Shown here: piece by piece, positions 1-8,393 of the stretch | Layout: each line of letters starts with the position of its first letter | Position numbering within the stretch: the stretch's first letter is position 1 | Program-made: the position numbers and the translations under genes | NCBI RefSeq assembly: GCF_036010505.1 | Contig: NZ_CP108569.1 | Span: forward strand, 7,456,001-7,520,000 | Origin: Streptomyces sp. NBC_01197 | Lineage (GTDB): Bacteria; Actinomycetota; Actinomycetes; Streptomycetales; Streptomycetaceae | DNA length: 64,000 nt | Reading direction: 5' to 3' | Notes under the pieces: model-generated | The model's database searches: none | What the model was told of the DNA's origin: nothing | What the model saw: the letters and a program-made list of their open reading frames with translations, nothing else

Positions 1-816
1 CGCGGCTTCCCAGTTCGGGATACCGCCCAGGGAGTGTTCCGCGCCGAACAGGGTGAGCAGGTCGGTGGCTCCGGGGCTGTGCGTGTAGGCGTCGGTGAAC
101 CAGTCCGGGCCGCGGCTGGACATCTTGGACTGGTCGCGGTCGCCGGCGACCACGAGCGCCGGAGTGGTCAGCTCGGCGAAGGACGGGTTCATGAACGGGA
201 AGTGCTCCTTGGCGAACGGGTGCAGTTCCTCGCCACCGATCCCGGTCGCGGCCAGCAGCACACCGGCCTTGACCCGCCGGTCCGCGTAGTCCCTGCCCAC
301 GTGCCCGGAGCCGTCAAGTATGCGGGCGCCGAGCAGCATCTGAACCGTCTGCCCGCCCCAGGAGTGGCCGGCGACGACGACCTGGTTCCGGTCCACCCGC
401 CCGGCAAGCCCCGGTACGGCCGCTTCCACGGTGTCGAACTGGTCGAGAACGCGTTCCAGGTCCGCGTACCGTTCGGTCCAGATCTGTTCGAACGCCGGGT
501 CGTCGAATCCGATGCCGTTCCGACGGGAATCCAGGTGGGTCGGCTGCACCACGACGAAACCCTGCGATGCCCAGAACGCTGTCAGCGGAGCATATCCGTC
601 CAGTGACCAGCCGTTGCCGTGCGAGAACAGCAGTACCGGAAGGCCCTCACCGGCCACCGGTGCGGAGACCCGCACAGCGAGCGGAACGGCCCGGCCGGGG
701 GCATCCAGCGCGACAGGGGCGACGGACACGACTCGGTCGCCGGCGCCGACGACCGAGTCCAGGGCGTGCACGATTGAAGTACCGGTTGTTGCGGGAGTGC
801 TGCTCATGGAAGCCAT
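1..816 (-). CDS. alpha/beta hydrolase (dienelactone hydrolase/chlorophyllase-like), C-terminus off the window
   Basis: Reading leftwards from ATG 816 (or ATG 807) the frame is open to base 1, giving at least 272 residues. The nucleophile elbow GHSWGG, a late acidic stretch VAGDRDQ and a following GAEHSLGG are consistent with the Ser-Asp-His triad of alpha/beta hydrolases; an early LLFSHGNG looks like the oxyanion-hole strand. No signal peptide is seen, so it is probably cytoplasmic. Substrate unknown. It is divergent from the TetR gene at 926, and the shared 109-base gap holds two palindromes, so that TetR probably represses it. The C-terminal end lies beyond the left edge. Confidence 0.85.
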   Translation of the reverse strand, partial: MASMSSTPATTGTSIVHALDSVVGAGDRVVSVAPVALDAPGRAVPLAVRVSAPVAGEGLPVLLFSHGNGWSLDGYAPLTAFWASQGFVVVQPTHLDSRRNGIGFDDPAFEQIWTERYADLERVLDQFDTVEAAVPGLAGRVDRNQVVVAGHSWGGQTVQMLLGARILDGSGHVGRDYADRRVKAGVLLAATGIGGEELHPFAKEHFPFMNPSFAELTTPALVVAGDRDQSKMSSRGPDWFTDAYTHSPGATDLLTLFGAEHSLGGIPNWEAA

Positions 817-858
817 CTGTCCTTTGCGTTTTGGGTTGCCGTCGCCCACACTGAAATC

Positions 859-894
859 GGAGCGACGCTCCACATCATACGGAGCGCTGCTCCG
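859..894. promoter_or_regulatory. twin TetR-type operators
   Basis: Two perfect inverted repeats lie between the divergent hydrolase and TetR genes: GGAGCGACGCTCC at 859-871 and CGGAGCGCTGCTCCG at 880-894. Their centres are 22 bp apart, about two helical turns, and both share the half-site GGAGC. This arrangement is typical of autoregulated TetR operators. Binding by the neighbouring TetR is inferred. Confidence 0.7.
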
Positions 895-925
895 GTTGAC
901 AAACACCGCAACGAAAGTGCCTTCG

Positions 926-1552
926 ATGACCGACCCGAACACCCCTGCCGCTGCGCCGCGCGGCAAGCGGACCGACGCCCGCCGCAACGAGCGGGTCCTT
1001 CTCGATGCGGCGGCAGCCGTATTTGTCACGCACGGGGTCGACGCGCCGGTGCGGTTGATCGCGGCGGAGGCCGGTGTGGGGATGGGGACGATCTACCGGC
1101 ACTTTCCGACCCGTCCCGCTCTGATCGCGGCGGTCTATCGTCACCAGGTCGAAGCGCTGGCCGAGGCAGGGCCGACCTTGCTGCAGGAGGCAGCGGAACC
1201 GAGCGCGGCGTTGCGGCGGTGGGTGGCCGGGTTCGTGGACTTCCTCGTCACCAAGCACGGGCTGGCCGGCGCCATGGGGGCCGATGCCGGCGGCGCGGAC
1301 GCCCTGCACCGGTACTTCCTCGACCAACTGGTACCTGTCTGCGACACCCTCCTGCTTGCGGCGCTCGGCGACACCGGCACGGAACGGATCTCCGGGTTCA
1401 TGCTCATGCGCGGCATCGGTAACCTCTGCATCGGCGCCGGCAACGACGCCCGCTACGACGCCGGCCGCTTGGTCGACCTGCTCGTCACCGGCCTTCTCAC
1501 CGCCGGGCAGCGGAGCGGTCGTTCACGCTGCGAGGAAGACGCCGCTCACTGA
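926..1552 (+). CDS. TetR/AcrR family transcriptional regulator
   Basis: 208 residues from ATG 926. The N-terminal helix-turn-helix occupies about residues 18-65 and contains the signature AAEAGVGMGTIYRHFPTR; the rest is the variable ligand-binding helical domain. The upstream part of the open frame crosses the operator region and is unlikely to be translated. The gene is divergent from the hydrolase at 816 and close to the two palindromes at 859-894, so it probably represses both itself and the hydrolase. The ligand is unknown; the hydrolase substrate or product is a natural guess. Confidence 0.9.
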   Translation: MTDPNTPAAAPRGKRTDARRNERVLLDAAAAVFVTHGVDAPVRLIAAEAGVGMGTIYRHFPTRPALIAAVYRHQVEALAEAGPTLLQEAAEPSAALRRWVAGFVDFLVTKHGLAGAMGADAGGADALHRYFLDQLVPVCDTLLLAALGDTGTERISGFMLMRGIGNLCIGAGNDARYDAGRLVDLLVTGLLTAGQRSGRSRCEEDAAH

Positions 1553-1714
1553 CTTCGCGCTTTGATGAAGCAGGCTCCGTTCCGTCGGCCGTTACGGAGC
1601 GGAGCCGTCACGACGGCCGCAGTTGTCGTCGACAGCGCCAAAGTTGCTCGATGCGGCACGAGCCTGAATCTTTGTCATGTGCGGCGGGGACATGAGGTCG
1701 CCCGACCGCTTGCC

Positions 1715-1744
1715 CAGAGGTCAAGGTCAACGCCTTGACCTCTG
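1715..1744. terminator. 12-bp perfect hairpin downstream of tetR
   Basis: CAGAGGTCAAGG, a 6-base loop, then the exact reverse complement CCTTGACCTCTG. It lies 163 bases after the TetR stop in the 1553-2073 gap. It could end the TetR transcript, although no T run follows; an operator for the xdh operon is the alternative. Nothing else coding was found in this gap. Confidence 0.45.
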
Positions 1745-1900
1745 TGGCTCTGAGCCGCTATTTTGCAGTCATCTTCGATCTATAACCCTTGGAAGGAGGC
1801 GACCAGCGGATGTACACCAGCTCTGATCTCGGTCGCCTCGCCCAGCGCACCGTCTGGGTGCCGGGCCGGATCGCGCACGGCTGCTGATCACGCCGTTCTG

Positions 1901-1920
1901 ATGTGCCACGTCCGGCACAT
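1901..1920. promoter_or_regulatory. inverted repeat upstream of the xdh operon
   Basis: ATGTGCC, six bases, GGCACAT: a perfect 7-bp dyad 154 bases upstream of the xdhA start. Its size and place fit a repressor operator for the xanthine dehydrogenase operon. No direct evidence of which regulator binds. Confidence 0.35.
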
Positions 1921-2073
1921 TTCAGGTTGCCCCACCACCAACTTCCAGCACGCCGCTGTTGCGTGCTTTTCCGCGCACGTTTCTCTTATGTGGCGCGTCT
2001 GAACACAGAAAGCTGCCTGAAAATTGGCGAACATGATGAATCGACCGATCGTGTACCGGAACGAAGGCCTGTC

Positions 2074-3555
2074 ATGGTAGCGGCGCGCATTACGGTCAAC
2101 GGGAAAGAAGCACCGATTTCACCGGCTGCGCCTCACACCACAGCGCTGGATTTCCTGCGCGAGCGTGGCCTCACCGGCACCAAGGAGGGCTGCGCCGAGG
2201 GTGAATGCGGCGCCTGTTCGGTCCTGGTGGCCCGCCCCGGGGTGAACAAGCCCACCGACTGGGTGGCGGTCAACGCCTGCCTGATCCCGGCCGCGGCCCT
2301 CGATGGTCAGGAGGTCATCACCTCCGAAGGCCTCGCCACCGTGGGCGAACCCGGCGAACCGGCCACCCTTCACCCGGTGCAGCAGGAGATGGCGGTCCGC
2401 GGCGGCTCCCAGTGCGGCTACTGCACCCCGGGATTCGTCTGCAGCATGGCCTCCGAGTACTACCGTCCCAACCGTTGCGCGCATGCGGAGCCGGACCACA
2501 GCACCGACTCGGCCGACAGCGCCGACGCCGAGCACGGTCCGAACGGCTTCGATCTGCACGCGCTGAGTGGAAACCTGTGCCGGTGCACCGGCTATCGCCC
2601 GATTCGCGATGCCGCGTTCGCCGTCGGTACGCCCACCGATGGGGACCCACTGGCACAGCGTCGCGAGCAGTCCCCGCCAGCGCCGGTCGCCACCGAATAC
2701 GTCCAGGACGGTAGCGCGTTCCTGCGGACGAACAGCCTTCCCGAGACACTGCAGTTGCTGCGCGAGCGGCCCGACGCGGTGGTGGTCGCCGGTTCCACCG
2801 ACTTCGGTGTCGAGGTGAACATCCGGTCCCGCCGCGCGGATTGCGTGGTCGGCATCGACCGGCTGGCCGAACTGCGGGAGCTGCGGGTCGAATCCGACTC
2901 CATCGTGATCGGGGCGGCGCTCACACTCACCGAGATCGAACGCCGCCTCGACGGCGACGTCCCGCTGCTGGCAGAGCTGTTCCCGCAGTTCGCGTCCCGG
3001 CTGATCCGCAACAGCGCGACCCTCGGCGGCAACCTGGGGACCGGCTCTCCCATCGGTGACAGCCCGCCGGTACTGCTCGCGCTGGAGGCCTCGGTGGTAC
3101 TCGCCGACGCCGACGGTGAGCGCGAGGTCCCACTGGCTGACTACTTCACCGGCTACCGGCAGAGCGTTCGGCGTCCCGGCGAGCTGATCCGCGCTGTGCG
3201 CATCCCGTTGCCGCTTTCGCCGGTCGTGGCCTTCCACAAGATCGCCAAGCGGCGCTTCGATGACATCTCCAGTGTGGCGGCCGCGTTCGCGCTCGACATC
3301 GAGGACGGGATCGTCCGCAAGGCACGCATCGGCCTTGGCGGCGTGGCCGCCACCCCCATCCGCTCCCTCGCCACCGAGGCGGTCCTGGAGGGGAAGCCCT
3401 GGGTGGCGGAGACCGTCGAGGCCGCTGCCCGGGAACTGCGGGGCGAGGGCACACCGATGAGCGATCATCGCGCCAGTTCCCTCTACCGTTCCGCGATGCT
3501 GGGCCAGAGCCTGCTGAAGCTGTACGCGCAAACCACTGAAGCGGTGTCGTCATGA
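2074..3555 (+). CDS. xdhA: xanthine dehydrogenase, iron-sulfur/FAD subunit
   Basis: 493 residues from ATG 2074; the open frame extends upstream but the ferredoxin fold starts here. The first [2Fe-2S] cluster ligands are Cys40, Cys45 and Cys48 with Cys69; the second cluster uses Cys114, Cys117, Cys169 and Cys171 (CGYCTPG and CRCTGYRPI). An FAD-binding domain follows from about residue 220, with VVVAGSTDFG and LGGNLGTGSPIGDSPP. In this family the subunit passes electrons from the molybdenum centre to NAD+. The segment between the second-cluster cysteines carries an Asp/Ser-rich insert. It overlaps xdhB by ATGA, so the two are translationally coupled. Confidence 0.92.
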   Translation: MVAARITVNGKEAPISPAAPHTTALDFLRERGLTGTKEGCAEGECGACSVLVARPGVNKPTDWVAVNACLIPAAALDGQEVITSEGLATVGEPGEPATLHPVQQEMAVRGGSQCGYCTPGFVCSMASEYYRPNRCAHAEPDHSTDSADSADAEHGPNGFDLHALSGNLCRCTGYRPIRDAAFAVGTPTDGDPLAQRREQSPPAPVATEYVQDGSAFLRTNSLPETLQLLRERPDAVVVAGSTDFGVEVNIRSRRADCVVGIDRLAELRELRVESDSIVIGAALTLTEIERRLDGDVPLLAELFPQFASRLIRNSATLGGNLGTGSPIGDSPPVLLALEASVVLADADGEREVPLADYFTGYRQSVRRPGELIRAVRIPLPLSPVVAFHKIAKRRFDDISSVAAAFALDIEDGIVRKARIGLGGVAATPIRSLATEAVLEGKPWVAETVEAAARELRGEGTPMSDHRASSLYRSAMLGQSLLKLYAQTTEAVSS

Positions 3556-5993
3556 GTCATCTGTCCGAACGCCCCGAGAAGCCCGTCGTCGGTGTTTCGA
3601 TGCCGCACGAGAGTGCGACCCTGCACGTCACCGGCGCCGCGCTGTACACCGATGACCTCGTCTACCGCACCAAGGACGTGCTGCACGCCTATCCGGTCCA
3701 GGTCATGAAGGCCCACGGCAGGATCACCGCGCTGCGCACCGGTCCCGCGCTCGCCGTGCCCGGCGTGGTCCGGGTGCTGACCGGTGCCGACGTGCCCGGT
3801 GTCAACGATGCCGGGATGAAGCACGACGAGCCGCTCTTCTCCGACCACGTCATGTTCTACGGCCACGCGGTCGCCTGGGTGCTCGGCGAGACCCTGGAGG
3901 CGGCCCGGCTGGGTGCGGAGGCCGTCGAGGTGGAACTCGACGAACTGCCCTCCATAGTCACGCTGCAGGACGCGATCGGGGCCAACAGTTTCCACGGCTC
4001 TCAGCCCGTGATGCTGACCGGCGACGTCGACGCGGGCTTCGCCGACTCCGCGCACGTGTTCACCGGCGAGTTCCAGTTCTCCGATCAGGAGCACTTCTAC
4101 CTGGAGACGCACGCGGCACTGGCCCACATCGACGAGGCCGGGCAGGTGTTCATCCAGAGCAGCACCCAGCATCCCTCGGAGACCCAGGAAATCGTCGCGC
4201 ACGTGCTCGGTCTGCACAGCCATGAGGTGACCGTGCAGTGTCTGCGCATGGGCGGTGGCTTCGGCGGCAAGGAGATGCAGCCACACGGGTTCGCCGCCGT
4301 CGCCGCACTCGGCGCCAAGCTGACCGGCCGGCCGGTGCGGCTGCGGCTCAACCGGACTCAGGACCTGACCATGTCCGGCAAGCGGCACGGTTTCCACGCC
4401 ACTTGGAAGGTCGGCTACGACGCCGACGGCCGTATCCGGGCTCTGGACGCCACTCTGACCGCCGACGGCGGCTGGAGCCTGGACCTGTCCGAACCAGTGG
4501 TGGCCCGTGCCCTGTGCCACATCGACAACATCTACTGGCTTCCCAACGCACGTATCGCCGGCCGCATCGCCAAGACCAACAAGGCCTCCAACACCGCCTT
4601 CCGCGGCTTCGGCGGACCCCAGGGCATGCTGGTCATCGAGGACATCATGGGGCGGTGCGCGCCACTGCTCGGCCTGGACCCGATGGAGTTGCGGGAGCGT
4701 AACTTCTACCAGCAGGGACAGGCGACGCCGTACGGACAGCCGGTCGACCAGCCCGAACGGATCGCTGCTGTCTGGCGGAAGACTCTGGACGACGGCGGCG
4801 TCGCCGATCGCAAGCGCGAGATCGCTGCTTTCAACGCCGCGCATCCGCACACGAAGCGGGCACTGGCGCTCACCGGCATCAAGTTCGGGATCTCGTTCAA
4901 CCTCACCGCCTTCAACCAGGGCGGTGCGCTGGTGCTGATCTACAAGGACGGCTCCGTCCTGATCAACCACGGCGGCACCGAGATGGGCCAGGGGCTGCAC
5001 ACCAAGATGCTGCAGGTCGCCGCGACCACGCTCGGCATCCCGCTGCACAAGGTGCGTCTGGCTCCGACGCGCACCGACAAGGTCCCCAACACCTCGGCGA
5101 CCGCGGCCAGTTCTGGTGCGGACCTCAACGGCGCGGCGGTGAAGAACGCCTGCGAGCAGTTGCGCGAGCGACTGCTCCAGGTCGCCGCCACCCAGCTGGG
5201 CTCGAACGCCTCGGACATACGCATCGTCGAGGGCATCGCGCGCAGCCTGGGCAGCGACAAGGAGGTGGCCTGGGACGACCTGGTGCGCTCCGCGTACTTC
5301 CAGCGGGTTCAGCTGTCGGCTGCGGGTTTCTACCGGACCGAGGGTCTGCACTGGGACGCCAAGACGTTCCAGGGCTCGCCGTTCAAGTACTTCGCCCACG
5401 GGGCCGCCGCGGCCGAGGTGGAGGTGGACGGCTTCACCGGCGCGTACCGCATTCGGCGGGTGGACATCGTGCACGATGTCGGCGACAGCCTCTCCCCGTT
5501 GATCGACATCGGACAGGTCGAGGGTGGTTTCGTGCAGGGAGCGGGCTGGCTGACCCTTGAGGACATGCGCTGGGACGCCACTGACGGGCCGAACCGCGGC
5601 CGGCTCCTGACTCAGGCCGCGAGCACCTACAAGCTGCCGAGCTTCTCGGAAATGCCCGAGGAGTTCAACGTCACCCTTCTGGAGGACGCCACCGAAGAGG
5701 GCTCGGTCTACGGGTCCAAGGCGGTGGGTGAGCCTCCGCTGATGCTGGCGTTCTCGGTGCGAGAGGCGCTGCGGCAGGCAGCCGCGGCGTTCGGGCCGGG
5801 CGGGATAAGCGTCGAACTGGCCTCGCCCGCGACGCCGGAAGCGGTGTACTGGGCGATCGAGGAGGCCCGCCGGGGCGCCGCTTCCCAGAACGGTCACGTC
5901 CGGGACGGCTTCGCCGCCGGGGGCCACGCCGGAGACGGCCACGCCTCCAACGGCAAGGTCCGTACTGACGCAGCAGCGTTGAGCGGTGCCTGA
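3552..5993 (+). CDS. xdhB: xanthine dehydrogenase, molybdopterin-binding subunit
   Basis: 813 residues. The N-terminal hammerhead domain (about residues 15-125) is followed by the molybdenum cofactor-binding domains. Family motifs are visible: RMGGGFGGKE, TAFRGFGGPQGM, and near the C-terminus GSKAVGEPPLM, whose Glu is the expected catalytic base. In this family it hydroxylates hypoxanthine and xanthine to urate. The last roughly 50 residues are rich in Gly, His and Asp (HVRDGFAAGGHAGDGHASNG) and look like a lineage-specific tail. It overlaps xdhA and is followed directly by xdhC. Confidence 0.92.
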   Translation: MSHLSERPEKPVVGVSMPHESATLHVTGAALYTDDLVYRTKDVLHAYPVQVMKAHGRITALRTGPALAVPGVVRVLTGADVPGVNDAGMKHDEPLFSDHVMFYGHAVAWVLGETLEAARLGAEAVEVELDELPSIVTLQDAIGANSFHGSQPVMLTGDVDAGFADSAHVFTGEFQFSDQEHFYLETHAALAHIDEAGQVFIQSSTQHPSETQEIVAHVLGLHSHEVTVQCLRMGGGFGGKEMQPHGFAAVAALGAKLTGRPVRLRLNRTQDLTMSGKRHGFHATWKVGYDADGRIRALDATLTADGGWSLDLSEPVVARALCHIDNIYWLPNARIAGRIAKTNKASNTAFRGFGGPQGMLVIEDIMGRCAPLLGLDPMELRERNFYQQGQATPYGQPVDQPERIAAVWRKTLDDGGVADRKREIAAFNAAHPHTKRALALTGIKFGISFNLTAFNQGGALVLIYKDGSVLINHGGTEMGQGLHTKMLQVAATTLGIPLHKVRLAPTRTDKVPNTSATAASSGADLNGAAVKNACEQLRERLLQVAATQLGSNASDIRIVEGIARSLGSDKEVAWDDLVRSAYFQRVQLSAAGFYRTEGLHWDAKTFQGSPFKYFAHGAAAAEVEVDGFTGAYRIRRVDIVHDVGDSLSPLIDIGQVEGGFVQGAGWLTLEDMRWDATDGPNRGRLLTQAASTYKLPSFSEMPEEFNVTLLEDATEEGSVYGSKAVGEPPLMLAFSVREALRQAAAAFGPGGISVELASPATPEAVYWAIEEARRGAASQNGHVRDGFAAGGHAGDGHASNGKVRTDAAALSGA

Positions 5994-5994
5994 C

Positions 5995-6804
5995 ATGGCC
6001 TGGGTCGCCGCGGTCGCGCGGTTGCGGGCACGCCGGGAGTCCGGCGTGCTGGTGACCGTCGCGACCGTGCGCGGCCACGCCCCGCGCGACGCCGGTGCGA
6101 AACTGGTGGTCGGGCAGAGCAAGGCGTGGGGTTCGATCGGAGGCGGCAATGTCGAGGCCGTCGCGATCGACCGGGCCCGGGAGATGATCGCCGCGTCCAA
6201 GTCCGAGCTGGAGCTCATTGATTTCGCCCTGAACGACAAAGTGACCAATCGACACGGCGTGCAGTGCTGTGGCGGCTCGGTCTCGGTGCTGCTCGAACCT
6301 CTGCCCGTGGTGCGGGCGGTGGCGGTCTTCGGCCTGGGACACGTCGGGCTGGAACTGGCGCGCATCCTGGCACGCCAGGACCTCGACCTCCATCTGATCG
6401 ACACCCGCTCCGAGATGCTCACCAAGGAGCGGCTGGACGTGCTGGCGGACGCAGTGGCGCAGGTGCATGTGCATCACACGCCGCTGCTGCCCGAGCAGGT
6501 GCTGGAGGAACTGCCGCGCGGGACCCACATCCTGATCATGACTCATGATCACGCAGAGGACGCCGCTCTGTGCGATTCCGCCCTGCGCGCCCCTCACCTC
6601 GGCTCGATCGGGCTGATCGGGTCGGCGGCCAAGTGGGCGCGGTTCCGCAACCGTCTACGGACCGAGGGCGGTCACGACGACGCCGCCATCGATCGGATCA
6701 AGACCCCGATAGGACTGGCAGACATCACCGGTAAGGAGCCCGCGACGATTGCCGTAAGTGTCGCCGCGGATCTTCTGCTCGTTTTCGAAGCCGACGGGAA
6801 CTGA
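5995..6804 (+). CDS. xdhC: XdhC-type molybdenum cofactor insertion chaperone
   Basis: 269 residues from ATG 5995, one base after the xdhB stop; GTG 5986 is an alternative that overlaps xdhB. ATG 5995 gives the usual family beginning. The N-terminal XdhC domain has GHAPRDAGAK and GSIGGGNVE; a Rossmann fold follows (VFGLGHVGLELARIL, about residues 105-130) with LMTHDHA-like and GLIGSAAKWARF motifs. XdhC proteins bind molybdenum cofactor, protect the sulfurated form and hand it to XdhB. It completes the operon. Confidence 0.9.
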   Translation: MAWVAAVARLRARRESGVLVTVATVRGHAPRDAGAKLVVGQSKAWGSIGGGNVEAVAIDRAREMIAASKSELELIDFALNDKVTNRHGVQCCGGSVSVLLEPLPVVRAVAVFGLGHVGLELARILARQDLDLHLIDTRSEMLTKERLDVLADAVAQVHVHHTPLLPEQVLEELPRGTHILIMTHDHAEDAALCDSALRAPHLGSIGLIGSAAKWARFRNRLRTEGGHDDAAIDRIKTPIGLADITGKEPATIAVSVAADLLLVFEADGN

Positions 6805-7041
6805 TTCGCCCCCTGGGTCGACACGGACGCCTTGCGCGCCCGTGAACGCACACACTTGTGAGGCAGGCACCCTTTCCACACGTCTGTGTACGCGGGCGCA
6901 GTCGTCGGCGGTTTCTTGCGTCCGGCCGCCCGGCGACACGGTGGGCCCGTTTAAACGAACCGCCAGTGGGCGGCGTCTGCCGTCACTGGCCAGGTGAGGT
7001 CCCAGCTGACTCAGAGACCCCGGCATCGCCCCGCAGGATCA

Positions 7042-7419
7042 TCAGGCCCCGTCGCTCTTCGATGACAAGGGCGCCCAGGTGTACCGGACGCGCACGCCGC
7101 GGTTGTGGAGCCAGGCGGTCTCGCGGTGCCGGAGTTCCTGTGCGGACTCCGGGGCGATGGCGCTGGGCCAGCGGACGAGTACGGCGGTGACGTGGCCTGT
7201 CTGTGCCAGCTGTCTCACCCGCCGCCACCCTCTGCGCTGGGCCGGGTCGGGCTCACCGTACGTGTCGGTGACGACTTCGGCGATCGTCAGCCCGCGCTCC
7301 TGGGCGAAGGCATGGCCCTCTGTCTGTGCGCGTTGTGTTGCTGCCCCGGGCGCGCCCGGGGCTCGATCGGCGCATACGTACAGCACGACGGGAGAAGCGG
7401 TTTCATCGTGGGGGGTCAT
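7042..7419 (-). CDS. small resolvase-like protein, apparently without the catalytic serine
   Basis: 125 residues from ATG 7419; a GAAGG ribosome site precedes it. The fold pattern resembles the N-terminal domain of serine recombinases: VVLYVCADRAP, then TQRAQTEGHAFAQERGL, DTYGEPDPAQRRGWRRVRQLAQ and VTAVLVRWPS. At the place of the usual R-x-S nucleophile the sequence reads CADR, with no serine, and there is no DNA-binding tail. It is therefore probably not a recombinase but a binding or regulatory relative. It stands beside the ATPase and XRE/DUF397 genes, a neighbourhood common in Streptomyces. Function unknown. Confidence 0.6.
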   Translation of the reverse strand: MTPHDETASPVVLYVCADRAPGAPGAATQRAQTEGHAFAQERGLTIAEVVTDTYGEPDPAQRRGWRRVRQLAQTGHVTAVLVRWPSAIAPESAQELRHRETAWLHNRGVRVRYTWAPLSSKSDGA

Positions 7420-7627
7420 GGGCGCCTTCTGTAGGTGGATCGAGGAGAAGGGGTTCCTCGCCGCGTGAAGGGGACGTAGCGGGGCCGTGCGGTGCCGACT
7501 GTGGCGCCACTGCCGTTCGACGGGAATTGGTCCGGTGCGCAGCAGGTCGGATCCCTGCCCAGGCCGCATCCGGACTGTCGCTGCCGGGGCGGGCGTCAAC
7601 TTCGACGCCCGCCGGGTGCCTATGGGG

Positions 7628-8080
7628 TCAGGGGTAGGCCGTCAACTCTGCCCATACGACCTTTCCTTCGGCCCGTGTCGAGCGTGCGGAGCCCCAGCGG
7701 TCGGCGAGTTGCTGGACGAGCAAGAGGCCGCGTCCGCTCTCCGCGTCGGGGCCGGCGAGGTGCTGGGGTGGGCGGAGCGGGGTGCGGCCGTCGTCATGGA
7801 GCTCGATACGCAGGCGCCGCTCGTCGCCGGTCAGCGTGAGGCCGCACAGGACATGACCACTGCCGGTGTGCAGCACAGCGTTCGTGGTCAGCTCGGAGAC
7901 CAGCAGCACCGCGTCGCAGCATGTGTCGCCGGGTACCTTCCAGGCACGGAGCCGATCGCGCACGGTGTCGCGGGCGGATTTCGCGCTGGTGCGCAGGGCG
8001 GGCAGGCCGATCCAGTACTCCCGACGCGGCACGGTCGTGGCTAAAGCGGGGGCCGGGGCTGAGGGCGTGGGCAGAGTCAC
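7628..8080 (-). CDS. ATP-binding anti-sigma-type regulator (HATPase_c_2)
   Basis: 150 residues from GTG 8080, chosen because GGAAGG lies eight bases upstream; the frame stays open further but reads as low-complexity sequence. The GHKL ATPase boxes are clear: N box LLVSELTTNAVLHTG, G1 box ELHDDGRTPL and G2 box ESGRGLLLVQQLADRWG. Proteins of this RsbW/SpoIIAB-like size in Streptomyces are probable serine kinases or partner-binding switches. The divergent XRE/DUF397 pair and the downstream PP2C phosphatase suggest a phosphorylation-controlled regulatory module. Confidence 0.85.
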   Translation of the reverse strand: MTLPTPSAPAPALATTVPRREYWIGLPALRTSAKSARDTVRDRLRAWKVPGDTCCDAVLLVSELTTNAVLHTGSGHVLCGLTLTGDERRLRIELHDDGRTPLRPPQHLAGPDAESGRGLLLVQQLADRWGSARSTRAEGKVVWAELTAYP

Positions 8081-8393
8081 GGATGTCGCCTTCCAGTGCC
8101 TTCCGCGGGGCAGCCGCGGTGTGGGGATGCGGGCCGCAGCCCGGGGGTGAGAGGCGTGTACCGAGGCAGGCGCCTGCGATGGGGTGCCCAGGACGGCATC
8201 AGCATCACGTGTCCCGTCCGGGGCGGATGCTGCGTCAGAGCTGTGAAGTGACCGCTCACATGTCAACTATGCGCGTGATCCATTCACGCTGCAACCGACT
8301 CCCTGATAATTTCAGCAGAGCGGGTATCAGACTGGCGTCGTCCCCAAGGCACTGTAAGAATGGCGTTGTTGATGAACCCTCAGGAGGTTGGGC
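8081..8393. promoter_or_regulatory. divergent control region between the ATPase and XRE genes
   Basis: No gene is seen in these 313 bases. They hold the 12-bp perfect palindrome GCAGGCGCCTGC at 8166-8177 and presumably the promoters of both flanking genes. A strong ribosome site AGGAGG lies at 8382-8387. Confidence 0.35.

Noticed and set aside
3483..6425. 980-codon open frame on the minus strand over the xdh genes
   Set aside because: It is the antisense of xdhA-xdhC in high-GC DNA; it lacks family motifs, while all three xdh frames show complete motifs.
7042..7419. Active serine recombinase
   Set aside because: No serine at the nucleophile position and no helix-turn-helix tail.
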